Assembly (NCBI GenBank): GCA_027325115.1
Contig: DAHWFG010000620.1
Span: 1 to 9,134 of the forward strand
From: JAKBCQ01 sp021807585
GTDB taxonomy: Bacteria; Planctomycetota; Planctomycetia; Isosphaerales; Isosphaeraceae
Direction of reading: 5' to 3'
Length of the DNA: 9,134 nt
The stretch's first letter is position 1. Every line of letters begins with the position of its first letter. Under the pieces are notes generated by a model. It was given only the letters and a program-made list of their open reading frames with translations. It was not told where the DNA came from and did no database searches. Positions 1 to 6,259 of this stretch are shown in pieces. The position numbers and the translations under genes were made by a program.

Positions 1-192
1 CAGGGTCCCGGGGCGCAGATGCAACAGCCGCTCGCGATCGCGGTCATCGGCGGTTTAATTATGAATATGTTAATTACACGATTATTGATTCCCGTCGGCT
101 ACCTTCTCTTGATGAAGAAATCGACTTCGCCCGATAATCCAGCGACGAGAGACAAGCTACCGTCGTTGGATTTGGAGTCGTCGCTTGCGTAA
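1..192 (+). CDS. RND-family efflux transporter, C-terminal end (partial, 5' end outside window)
   Basis: The frame is open from the first base and ends at TAA 190-192, giving 63 residues with no start in the window. It begins QGPGAQMQQPLAIAVIGGLI and continues into a hydrophobic stretch ending PVGYLLLMKK, then a short polar tail of about 23 residues. This matches the last periplasmic-to-membrane transition and final transmembrane helix of RND pumps, whose usual form is GxGAEMQRPLAxAVIGGL followed by a hydrophobic helix with a conserved Pro and Tyr. RND pumps are inner-membrane proton antiporters that export metals or drugs with a periplasmic adaptor and an outer-membrane channel. The Q-PLA-VVIGGL pattern is closer to the heavy-metal (CzcA/CusA) branch, but the substrate cannot be assigned from this fragment. 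An Arg inside the helix (residue 28 of the fragment) is unusual. The stop lies 8 nt inside the next gene, suggesting an operon. Confidence 0.8.
   Translation, partial: QGPGAQMQQPLAIAVIGGLIMNMLITRLLIPVGYLLLMKKSTSPDNPATRDKLPSLDLESSLA
174..177 (+). promoter_or_regulatory. Ribosome binding site GGAG for the gamma-glutamyltransferase TTG start
   Basis: GGAG lies 7 nt upstream of TTG 185-187, within the end of the RND gene. It supports the TTG as the real start, which is also the only start that gives a complete signal peptide. Confidence 0.6.
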
Positions 193-1924
193 ACAACGAT
201 TTCGGTCGTCGGTTTTGATCGCGTTTTGCCGGCTCGCGGTCTGTGCGTCTTTGTGTTCGAGCGGCCGCGCCCAGACGTTCCAGCAGGGGGTCGTCGTGGC
301 GCGTGAGGCGAACGCCGCGGAGGCGGGGCGGGACGCGTTGCGGGCGGGGGGAAACGCGATCGACGCGGCGATCGCGACGGCGCTGGCGATGGCCGTGACG
401 CACCCCGAGGCGGGAAACATCGGCGGCGGCGGGTTTATCGTCGCTTATCTCGCCAAAGACAAGAGCGTGATCACGTATGATTTTCGCGAGGTGGCGCCGC
501 GGGCTTCGACCGAGCGGATGTATCTGGGCGCCGATGATCGGCCGCCGCCGCATCATCGCGCCGGTCCGCGCGCCGCGGGGGTTCCTGGAACGTTGCGCGG
601 TCTTGAGCTGGCGCATCGCGAGCACGGCGTTTTGCCGTGGCGGAAGCTCGTCGAGCCCGCGATTCGCTCGGCGCGCGAGGGGTTCGCGATCACCAATCAT
701 GTCGCGAAAACGTTGAATCGTGAACTCTCAGCCAAGACCCCCGCCGATCGGCTTCAAACCGACAGGTTGGCCGATTTTCCCGCGTCGGTCGCGGCGTTCT
801 CCAAACGCGATCGATCCCCCTGGCGAGCCGGCGACGTGCTGGTTCAGCCCGAATTGGCTGCGACTTTTCAGCGGATCGCCGATCGCGGCGCCGACGACTT
901 TTACACCGGCGAGACCGCTCGCCTCATCGTTGAATATATGAAGCGGGGAGAAGGGCTGATCACGCTCGAAGACCTTTCGGCGTATCGCGCCCTCCGCCGA
1001 GATCCCATTCATACGACATTTAAAGGATATGATGTTTATGGAATCGGTCCCTCGGCTTCGGGGGGGATAACGATCGCGGTGATGCTCAATATCCTCGAAC
1101 GATACGACCTGAAGGCCGACGGTCCGCGGTCGATCCGCACGCTTCATCGAACGACCGAGGCGATGCGTCGCGGGTTCCTTACGCGGGCGCTGTATCTCGG
1201 CGACCCTGATTTTATATCAATTGATGTGAACAAACTTATTTCCAAGGAATATGCGAACGAGTTGGCGAAGACGATCGACGAGGGGCGTTCGACTCCGAGC
1301 GAGGCTCTCGCTCCGTTTCGGGTGACGACGGCGGAGGGGAAGCATACGACGCACCTTTCGACGATCGACGCCGCGGGAAACGCGGTCGCGCTGACGTACA
1401 CGCTTGAGGATTCGTTCGGCTCACGCGCGGTCGTTCCCGGAGCGGGGTTTTTGCTGAACAATGAGATGGGGGATTTCAATTTGATCCCCGGTCGTACCGA
1501 CACGGCGGGGAGGATTGGAACGAAACCGAACGTGATCGCCCCCGGCAAGCGGATGTTGAGTTCCCAATCGCCGACGATCGTCTTGAAAGACGGTCGGGTT
1601 CATATCGTGACGGGTTCGCCCGGGGGCCGGACGATCCCAAATACGACGTTATGGGTGCTTTTGAACTTGCTCGAATTTGGTCTTGATCCCGACGCGGCGG
1701 TCGCTGCGCCTCGAACGCATCACGCGTGGTTTCCCGACCGGCTTCAGATCGAGCGGGCGCTGTTTCACGACGACGTGGTGAAGCCGTTGGAGCGGCTAGG
1801 GCATCGCGTGACGGCGGTCGATATCCAGGGGGATGCTCATACGATCGTTGTCGACGAGCGTACGGGGTCGCGACGTGGCGTACCCGATCCACGTCATGAA
1901 ACCGCGAAGGCCGCGGGTGATTGA
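185..1924 (+). CDS. ggt: Gamma-glutamyltransferase (glutathione hydrolase), periplasmic precursor
   Basis: An N-terminal nucleophile hydrolase of 579 residues (E. coli Ggt is 580) that cleaves the gamma-glutamyl bond of glutathione and related peptides and hydrolyses or transfers the glutamyl group. Start is TTG. Residues 1-29 look like a signal peptide: basic MRKQRFR, a hydrophobic core, and likely cleavage after SGRA, so the enzyme is periplasmic. The precursor should self-cleave before Thr388 in the KHTTH motif, giving a large subunit (30-387) and a small subunit (388-579). Visible family residues are Arg101 (DFREVAP, alpha-carboxylate binding), Asp430 (NNEMGDF), Ser459-Ser460 (LSSQSPT) and the glycine motif GSPGG at 477-481 that forms the oxyanion region. 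The position equivalent to E. coli Asn411 is Glu408, as in Bacillus subtilis Ggt. The segment between Asp430 and the LSS motif has the full E. coli length, so a lid loop is probably present, although the lid Tyr is replaced by Ala441. The gene overlaps the upstream RND stop by 8 nt, suggesting translational coupling. Confidence 0.95.
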   Translation: MRKQRFRSSVLIAFCRLAVCASLCSSGRAQTFQQGVVVAREANAAEAGRDALRAGGNAIDAAIATALAMAVTHPEAGNIGGGGFIVAYLAKDKSVITYDFREVAPRASTERMYLGADDRPPPHHRAGPRAAGVPGTLRGLELAHREHGVLPWRKLVEPAIRSAREGFAITNHVAKTLNRELSAKTPADRLQTDRLADFPASVAAFSKRDRSPWRAGDVLVQPELAATFQRIADRGADDFYTGETARLIVEYMKRGEGLITLEDLSAYRALRRDPIHTTFKGYDVYGIGPSASGGITIAVMLNILERYDLKADGPRSIRTLHRTTEAMRRGFLTRALYLGDPDFISIDVNKLISKEYANELAKTIDEGRSTPSEALAPFRVTTAEGKHTTHLSTIDAAGNAVALTYTLEDSFGSRAVVPGAGFLLNNEMGDFNLIPGRTDTAGRIGTKPNVIAPGKRMLSSQSPTIVLKDGRVHIVTGSPGGRTIPNTTLWVLLNLLEFGLDPDAAVAAPRTHHAWFPDRLQIERALFHDDVVKPLERLGHRVTAVDIQGDAHTIVVDERTGSRRGVPDPRHETAKAAGD

Positions 1925-1967
1925 GGGTCGTTTGGGAGTAAAAACGGCGTTTTGGACGTCGTCGGCG

Positions 1968-1998
1968 ATGTTTTTTGGAGAAAAACCCAAAAAATCAT
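1968..1998. repeat. AT-rich inverted repeat upstream of the HU gene
   Basis: TTTTTTGG (1971-1978) and CCAAAAAA (1987-1994) are perfectly complementary around an 8-nt loop. ATG 1968-1970 and CAT 1996-1998 extend the stem by 3 bp if T1995 is bulged. It lies 43 nt after the ggt stop in an AT-rich stretch of otherwise GC-rich DNA. It could weakly terminate ggt transcription or be a protein-binding dyad, perhaps for HU itself, since HU prefers bent AT-rich DNA. The pairing is seen; the function is inference. Confidence 0.5.
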
Positions 1999-2017
1999 GG
2001 AAATTAGTGGGGATGCG

Positions 2018-2047
2018 CCGACAAAACCCCGATTTTTTCTGTATATT
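2018..2047 (+). promoter_or_regulatory. Candidate sigma-70-like promoter for the HU gene
   Basis: CCGACA (2018-2023, 4 of 6 matches to TTGACA) and TATATT (2042-2047, 5 of 6 matches to TATAAT) are separated by 18 nt in the gap between ggt and the HU gene. This would give a 5' leader of roughly 105 nt. The gap must hold a promoter if HU is expressed apart from ggt, but the match alone is weak and planctomycete consensus sequences may differ. Confidence 0.3.
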
Positions 2048-2146
2048 TCTGACATTCAAGACGATCTCGAACGTTGTCGGCTTCGAAATGGATTCCTCAA
2101 CGCGGAGGGTTCGAGGCTCGCGGGCGAGAACAGAGCGACAAGGAAA

Positions 2147-2151
2147 AGGAG
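2147..2151 (+). promoter_or_regulatory. Strong ribosome binding site AGGAG fixing the HU start
   Basis: AGGAG, within the run AAAAGGAG, sits 8 nt upstream of ATG 2160. It is the best Shine-Dalgarno sequence on the plus strand here. It rules out the in-frame extension back to 1833, which would overlap the end of ggt. Confidence 0.8.
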
Positions 2152-2159
2152 TTGTTAGG

Positions 2160-2519
2160 ATGAGCAAGAAACCAGCCGCCAAGGTGGAATCGACTTCCGA
2201 GAAGTCGACCGTGAAGGGTCCGACGAAGGCCGAGATCTTCAGCGAGATTGCGACTAAAACGGGTCTCGCCAAGAAAGACGTCGCCGCGGTCTTCGATTCG
2301 CTTTCGGAGACGATCACCAAGAGCCTCAGCAAGAAAGGCCCCGGCATTTTCGTCGTTCCGGGCCTCTTGAAGATTCGCGTGGTGAACAAGCCCGCAACCA
2401 AGGCCAAACAGGGCATCAATCCCTTCACCAAAGAGCCGATGACGATCAAGGCCAAGCCCGCTCGTCGCAGCGTCAAGGTGGTGCCGCTTAAGCACCTGAA
2501 GGACGCGGTCGCCAAATGA
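2160..2519 (+). CDS. HU/IHF-family DNA-binding protein with basic N-terminal tail
   Basis: A 119-residue nucleoid protein. Residues 1-20 (MSKKPAAKVE and on) are a Lys/Ser-rich tail absent from the roughly 90-residue classical HU. The HU fold starts near Pro21: the helical dimerisation part (TKAEIFSEIATKTGLAKKDV, then a second helix to about residue 58), the GIFVVPGLLKIRVV beta segment (62-75), and the DNA-binding arm with GINPFTKEP (85-93). Pro88 occupies the position of the proline that intercalates into the minor groove in HU/IHF (RNP in E. coli). The C-terminal SVKVVPLKHLKDAV (104-117) matches the last strand and helix. HU works as a dimer that bends and compacts DNA. The gene is monocistronic by context: it has its own leader and ribosome binding site, and a strong hairpin follows 42 nt after the stop. 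Whether the tail adds DNA binding or a second role is unknown. Confidence 0.93.
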   Translation: MSKKPAAKVESTSEKSTVKGPTKAEIFSEIATKTGLAKKDVAAVFDSLSETITKSLSKKGPGIFVVPGLLKIRVVNKPATKAKQGINPFTKEPMTIKAKPARRSVKVVPLKHLKDAVAK

Positions 2520-2561
2520 AGCCGATCGCATTCGACTCGAATCGATCGCTGTGAAGACACC

Positions 2562-2618
2562 GAGACGCCGGCCTTCAATAGGAGGGATCGCAACCCTCCT
2601 GACGAAGTCCGGCGTCTC
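2562..2618. terminator. Compound hairpin between convergent genes, probable bidirectional terminator
   Basis: GAGACGCCGG (2562-2571) pairs perfectly with CCGGCGTCTC (2609-2618). After one mismatch CTTC (2573-2576) pairs with GAAG (2604-2607). After a small internal loop AGGAGGG (2580-2586) pairs with CCCTCCT (2594-2600) around a 7-nt loop. The structure is 42 nt after the HU stop and 21 nt after the stop of the opposing TPR gene, the usual place for a shared terminator. No clear U-tract follows on either strand, so it may act as a pause or RNA end-protection hairpin. Confidence 0.75.
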
Positions 2619-2639
2619 TCCTATAAAAATCACTTCCAT

Positions 2640-4037
2640 TCATTTGGAAGTCGCCGACTTTTCGATTTCAATGGTTTCCGGAATGACGGGTTTGAGCTTG
2701 CGCCACGCCGCCGCAACCCGCTTCCAATTCTCGCTCTCGCAGAGCTTGGCAAGTTCTTCCAACTTCTCGCCGACGGCCTTATCGTCGACGTGCGGTTGTT
2801 TGAGAAGCTTGGCGTAATCCTGAAAAACATCGGGGATCTTCCCGTAAGCGTCCTGGATCTCCTTCTTCCGCGCGAAATGCGCCTGGGATTCATCCTTGAG
2901 CCCAAGCCGTTGTGTCGTCATCGCCAGGCGGTAATGAAATTCGGCGAGCCCCGGCTTGACCTCGATCACCTTGCGGTACAGTTCGGCGGCCTCTTTGAGC
3001 TTCCCTTGATTCTCCAAAACGATTCCGCGATACCCCAGGATGACGGGATCTTTCTCGGCGCCGGGCGGAATCTTGGCGATCTCGATCGCCAACAATTCGC
3101 GATCGCCCCGGTCTTTGATGATCGTCAACCAATCACGCCAAACGCCGATATCTTTTGGCCAACGACTTATGCAGATTTTGATCTGCTTATCGGCTTCGGC
3201 TTCGCGTCCCGCGATCAACCGTTCGGCCATCGCGAGCGCTCGTCGCGAATCGACGTCGTCGGGATCGGCCTTGGTCCACTTGCGTAATTCGACGGCGCGC
3301 CCCTCGGGAGAGATCCGTTCGAGTTCAAGCCTCATCCGCATCGCCAGGATTCCCGAATGTTCGCGCTCGTCGGCCTGATCGTACGCGTCCCAGATGATCG
3401 CGCGGGCGTCGTCGAGGCGATCCTCCATCGCGTATAACTTGATCAATTCTTGATGCGCCACATAAAGCGTGCGGGGGGGAGTGGGGTGCAGGCGATCGAC
3501 CTTGACGCACGCCTTGAACGCGGCCTCGGCCTCGCGGGGACGGTTCGCGAGCATGTACGATTGCCCCTCCAAACATTGATCCTCGCGTTTCGTCGGCCAC
3601 CAGATCGGCACGCGATGCAGCTCCTCGGCGCTTTTTAAATAATCCTCATATAACGTATAAAGCCGCGCCAAATCGCGCCGCGATCCGCCGTCGTTGGGGG
3701 AACGATCGAGCATCTCGTTCAACTTTTGGAACAGGACCGAATTCGGCAGGTCGCGCCGCACCGTTTCGACGCCTTGTCGTTTCTTCCGTTCCTCGATGAT
3801 CGCGTATTCCTTGCGATATTGCGCGTCGATCATCTGCGCGGGCGCCAAAGGCGCTTGCTCGGCGATACGTCGTTTCAGGAGTACGCCGTTGTAGGCGAGT
3901 AAAGCGATCGCCGCCGCGACGATCACAAAGTTGATCAGCCGAACCGCGAACCGAAAACCCGATCCCCCGCCGCGCCGCGAGGAACGCTTTCCCTCGTTCG
4001 AGAACGTATTTGTCGTATCTTGCTGTGTAATCGTCAT
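2640..4037 (-). CDS. Membrane-anchored TPR-repeat protein (465 aa)
   Basis: Last gene of the four-gene minus-strand cluster. Residues 1-30 are polar and basic (GKRSSRRGGG), followed by one transmembrane helix at about 32-54 (INFVIVAAAIALLAYNGVLL). The positive-inside rule then puts the rest in the periplasm. Residues 60-100 are charged and probably helical. From about 100 on the protein is mostly helical repeat. The clearest TPR units are 330-363 (DPVILGYRGIVLENQGKLKEAAEL and on, ending VKP) and 364-397; degenerate units lie at about 150-185, 192-225 and 255-295. TPR arrays are protein-binding scaffolds and no enzymatic motif is visible. Start is ATG 21 nt after the upstream stop, with only a weak purine-rich site before it. 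An overlapping frame starting at ATG 4059 lacks the membrane segment and is not the gene. The specific function is not recognised. Confidence 0.87.
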   Translation of the reverse strand: MTITQQDTTNTFSNEGKRSSRRGGGSGFRFAVRLINFVIVAAAIALLAYNGVLLKRRIAEQAPLAPAQMIDAQYRKEYAIIEERKKRQGVETVRRDLPNSVLFQKLNEMLDRSPNDGGSRRDLARLYTLYEDYLKSAEELHRVPIWWPTKREDQCLEGQSYMLANRPREAEAAFKACVKVDRLHPTPPRTLYVAHQELIKLYAMEDRLDDARAIIWDAYDQADEREHSGILAMRMRLELERISPEGRAVELRKWTKADPDDVDSRRALAMAERLIAGREAEADKQIKICISRWPKDIGVWRDWLTIIKDRGDRELLAIEIAKIPPGAEKDPVILGYRGIVLENQGKLKEAAELYRKVIEVKPGLAEFHYRLAMTTQRLGLKDESQAHFARKKEIQDAYGKIPDVFQDYAKLLKQPHVDDKAVGEKLEELAKLCESENWKRVAAAWRKLKPVIPETIEIEKSATSK

Positions 4038-4058
4038 AAGAATCTTGCTCTGAAAACA

Positions 4059-4928
4059 TTAAGGAATAAGGGATTTTATATCATTGGGGGATTTGAGACG
4101 AAACACCTTGCCCGCTCCGGGATCGGCGACGATCACGGCGCCCGCGGAATCGCGGGTCATGCCGACGGGCCGAACGAGCGGCGCTCCCTTGAACCAGGCT
4201 TCGGTTTTCCCCTCGGCCGAAACCTTCCAGATCGTCGCGGTATAACCGTCGCTGACCAGAAAGCCGCCGCGATCGGGCGCCGATACGACCGCGTGGGGAA
4301 ACGAAAACGGTCGACCGCGAACGATCGGTTCCACCTTGCCGTCGCCGCGCACCCGCACCAATTGATCGGGCCCCGCCGACACCACGATCACGCTCGCGTC
4401 GGCGTCGATCATAATCCCCCGCGGCGCCGGAACCTTCGCGACGATCTCGGGCTTTCCCCCGGATATCGGCATCCGAAAGATTGTTGATAAACGCATATCT
4501 GCAATATAAAGAACGTCGTTCTTTCCGATCGCCAATCCCATCGGGATCTCAAAAGCTCCGTGCGTAAGCGGAACCGGCGGCTCCCCCGGCTGAAGCCGAT
4601 AAACCTCGGAGGTCGCCGTGTCCGCGGCGAAAAGATTCCCCTTGGAATCAATCGCGAGCGCCCTCGGCGAAGCGAGCGGGCTCCGATTCGTCGCGCCCCC
4701 TTTGAACGCCATTTCGACCGGCTTTCCCGCGCTCAACTTGAAGATTCCATGAAGTCGAGCGTCGGCGATCCACAACCCCGATTCGGGAGATCCCGCAACC
4801 GCCCCAGGAGCGACAAGACGCGGAGCGACGCTATCCGCGGAAACCGCGGCGCTCCTCATCAACCCGATCGATCCCGCCGCGACGAGCGCGGCCGTCGTCC
4901 CAAAATAGAGGCCGAAGCGATGATTCAT
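4059..4928 (-). CDS. Secreted NHL/SMP-30-type six-repeat beta-propeller protein
   Basis: From ATG 4928 the protein has 289 residues; a TTG four codons earlier (4940) is an alternative start. Residues 1-31 form a signal peptide (basic MNHR, hydrophobic core, cleavage probably after AAVSA), so the mature protein should be periplasmic or secreted. Six NHL/YWTD-like repeats can be read at about 51-69, 90-115, 131-158, 171-198, 212-241 and 256-280. Each has the pattern hydrophobic-D-x-x-G-x-L-(F/Y/V)-x-A-D followed by V/I-(Y/F/W)-(R/K), for example IDSKGNLFAADTATSEVYRL and IGKNDVLYIADMRLSTIFRM. The count fits a six-bladed propeller. Such propellers bind proteins or sugars, or act as lactonases, but no metal-ligand set of a known lactonase is evident. 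It lies between two membrane-anchored TPR genes on the same strand, 63 nt and 21 nt from them, so it may be the soluble partner of those scaffolds. Confidence 0.88.
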   Translation of the reverse strand: MNHRFGLYFGTTAALVAAGSIGLMRSAAVSADSVAPRLVAPGAVAGSPESGLWIADARLHGIFKLSAGKPVEMAFKGGATNRSPLASPRALAIDSKGNLFAADTATSEVYRLQPGEPPVPLTHGAFEIPMGLAIGKNDVLYIADMRLSTIFRMPISGGKPEIVAKVPAPRGIMIDADASVIVVSAGPDQLVRVRGDGKVEPIVRGRPFSFPHAVVSAPDRGGFLVSDGYTATIWKVSAEGKTEAWFKGAPLVRPVGMTRDSAGAVIVADPGAGKVFRLKSPNDIKSLIP

Positions 4929-4991
4929 AAATAGCTTCAAATGTTTATGTTCCGAGCCGATTCGGCGATCCGAGCCCCGCGGGCGCCGACC

Positions 4992-6197
4992 TCATCGCTC
5001 AATCGTCGCGAGCATCCGCTCGGCGTCTTGGTGAAATCCCAATTGTTTAAGTCCCAGGGCGATCGCGCGATCGACCTCAATATCGCGCTCGGGTTCGGGA
5101 CGGCTCGCGAGCGCGACCGCTTTATTATAAAGCGCCTTCAGCGCCTTTCGCGTCTCTTCGTCTTCGAGAAATCGGCGATCGGCCTCTTTCGCAAGGTCGA
5201 TCCGCCCGCTTCGACGCAACGCCTGAATCAGCCGATACGTCGTCTTGGGGTCGCGAAAACCCGACCGCTCGGCGAGCCTGTAAGCGTCCACGGCCCGCTC
5301 ATATTCGCCTTGATTGCTCGCGGCTCGCGCCTGAAAGATTAAGAAAGAGGGATCGGCGGCGAGTTCTTGAGGAACCCGCGCGAGCGTCGCGGAGAACTCG
5401 TCGGGCCGACCCGAATCGTCGAGCGCCGTCAAAAGCGCGATCCACGCGTCCTTCGAGCGCGGGGCGTGCTCGACCGTCTCGCTGACGATCCGCAATCCCT
5501 CGTCGACGCGACCGTCGTGAACGAGCGCCAATCCATAAGCCCTCCGTGCGTGAAAATCGATCGGCTCGCGTTTCGCCGCCGCGCCGAGCCGGTCGATCAC
5601 CAGCGCCGGAGATGGCTCCATCACCAGCCGACGGACGGGATACAAACACCACTTGCCAAGCTTCCGCTTGTCGCGATCAAACTCGAACCGGCGTGAAACA
5701 AGTTCGCGCGTTTCGGATTCTCGTCCTTCAAGATCATACAATTCGAATAAGCTTTCAATCGCTTGATCGTTGAGCGGATCGCGGTCGATCGCCTCCCGCC
5801 ACGCGGCCTCGGCCTCGGCGAGCCCGCCGAGCATTTGCCAGGCTTTTCCCTCGGTCCAGCGGATCGCGCCTTCTACCTTGCGATCTCCCGATCGAGCCGA
5901 TTTCAGCGTACGAATCGCCGCGGCGGGATCGGGGTCGCGACGGTCCGCCGAGATCAGCACCTGCGCCAGCAACAACCGCGCCGACGAATGACCGGGATGC
6001 TCGCTTAAATACATCCTTACGATTCGCTCGGCCGCGGCGAATCGCCCCGCACGCAGCAGCTCGGGTACCGCGTCGACTTGGACGGGAACCGCGCCGGGAC
6101 CTCCCAAACGAAGCCCCACGCCGATCGCGATCGGGATCGCTCCCAGAATCAGCAACAGTACCGTCGTCGCCTTTCTGCTCAAGTGATTGAATCTCAA
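4992..6197 (-). CDS. Membrane-anchored TPR-repeat protein (401 aa)
   Basis: Starts at TTG 6197, or possibly TTG 6182; no ATG precedes the membrane segment and no strong ribosome binding site is visible. Residues 1-10 are basic (RFNHLSRKA) and 11-33 form a transmembrane helix (TTVLLLILGAIPIAIGVGL), so the bulk should lie in the periplasm. Residues 41-400 are helical repeats. TPR-like units are clear at 44-73 (VPELLRAGRFAAAERIVRMY), 113-146 (ending IDRDPLND), 147-180, 216-249 (YGLALVHDGRVDEGLRIVSE) and 284-318 (ARAASNQGEYERAVDAYRLA). It differs from the other TPR protein of the cluster in anchor, length and repeat sequence, so the two are not a recent duplication. It starts 62 nt after the stop of the CRTAC1-like gene. 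No catalytic motif is visible; a scaffold role is inferred from the repeat type only. Confidence 0.86.
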   Translation of the reverse strand: MRFNHLSRKATTVLLLILGAIPIAIGVGLRLGGPGAVPVQVDAVPELLRAGRFAAAERIVRMYLSEHPGHSSARLLLAQVLISADRRDPDPAAAIRTLKSARSGDRKVEGAIRWTEGKAWQMLGGLAEAEAAWREAIDRDPLNDQAIESLFELYDLEGRESETRELVSRRFEFDRDKRKLGKWCLYPVRRLVMEPSPALVIDRLGAAAKREPIDFHARRAYGLALVHDGRVDEGLRIVSETVEHAPRSKDAWIALLTALDDSGRPDEFSATLARVPQELAADPSFLIFQARAASNQGEYERAVDAYRLAERSGFRDPKTTYRLIQALRRSGRIDLAKEADRRFLEDEETRKALKALYNKAVALASRPEPERDIEVDRAIALGLKQLGFHQDAERMLATIER

Positions 6198-6259
6198 TAT
6201 GTTTGATTCAGCGATTTCGCCCGCGAAGATTCGTTCCGTCGGCCCGAACCGATCTCATT

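Noticed and set aside
74..700. 208-residue frame on the minus strand opposite the start of ggt
   Set aside because: Arg/Pro-rich antisense shadow of a gene with clear family motifs; it also crosses the RND-ggt junction.
1833..2159. In-frame N-terminal extension of the HU gene back to 1833
   Set aside because: It would overlap the end of ggt, has no HU homology, and the strong AGGAG at 2147-2151 places the start at 2160.
1796..2639. Two long minus-strand frames (1796-2593 and 2097-2639) opposite the HU gene
   Set aside because: Both are antisense to a well-supported gene, run through the compound hairpin, and have no recognisable domain or ribosome binding site.
3646..4059. Frame starting at ATG 4059, overlapping the stop of the propeller gene as TAATG
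   Set aside because: The overlap looks attractive for coupling, but the product is low-complexity and lacks the membrane helix and TPR units found in the frame starting at 4037.
4956..4988. Short GC-rich hairpins in the gap between the 401-aa TPR gene and the propeller gene
   Set aside because: Stems are only 4-5 bp and no T-run follows on the minus strand, so they do not support a terminator inside the operon.
6198..6259. TTCGC/GCGAA inverted repeat in the gap after the CRTAC1-like gene
   Set aside because: It is a 5-bp stem with a 2-nt loop and no T-run, expected by chance in this composition.
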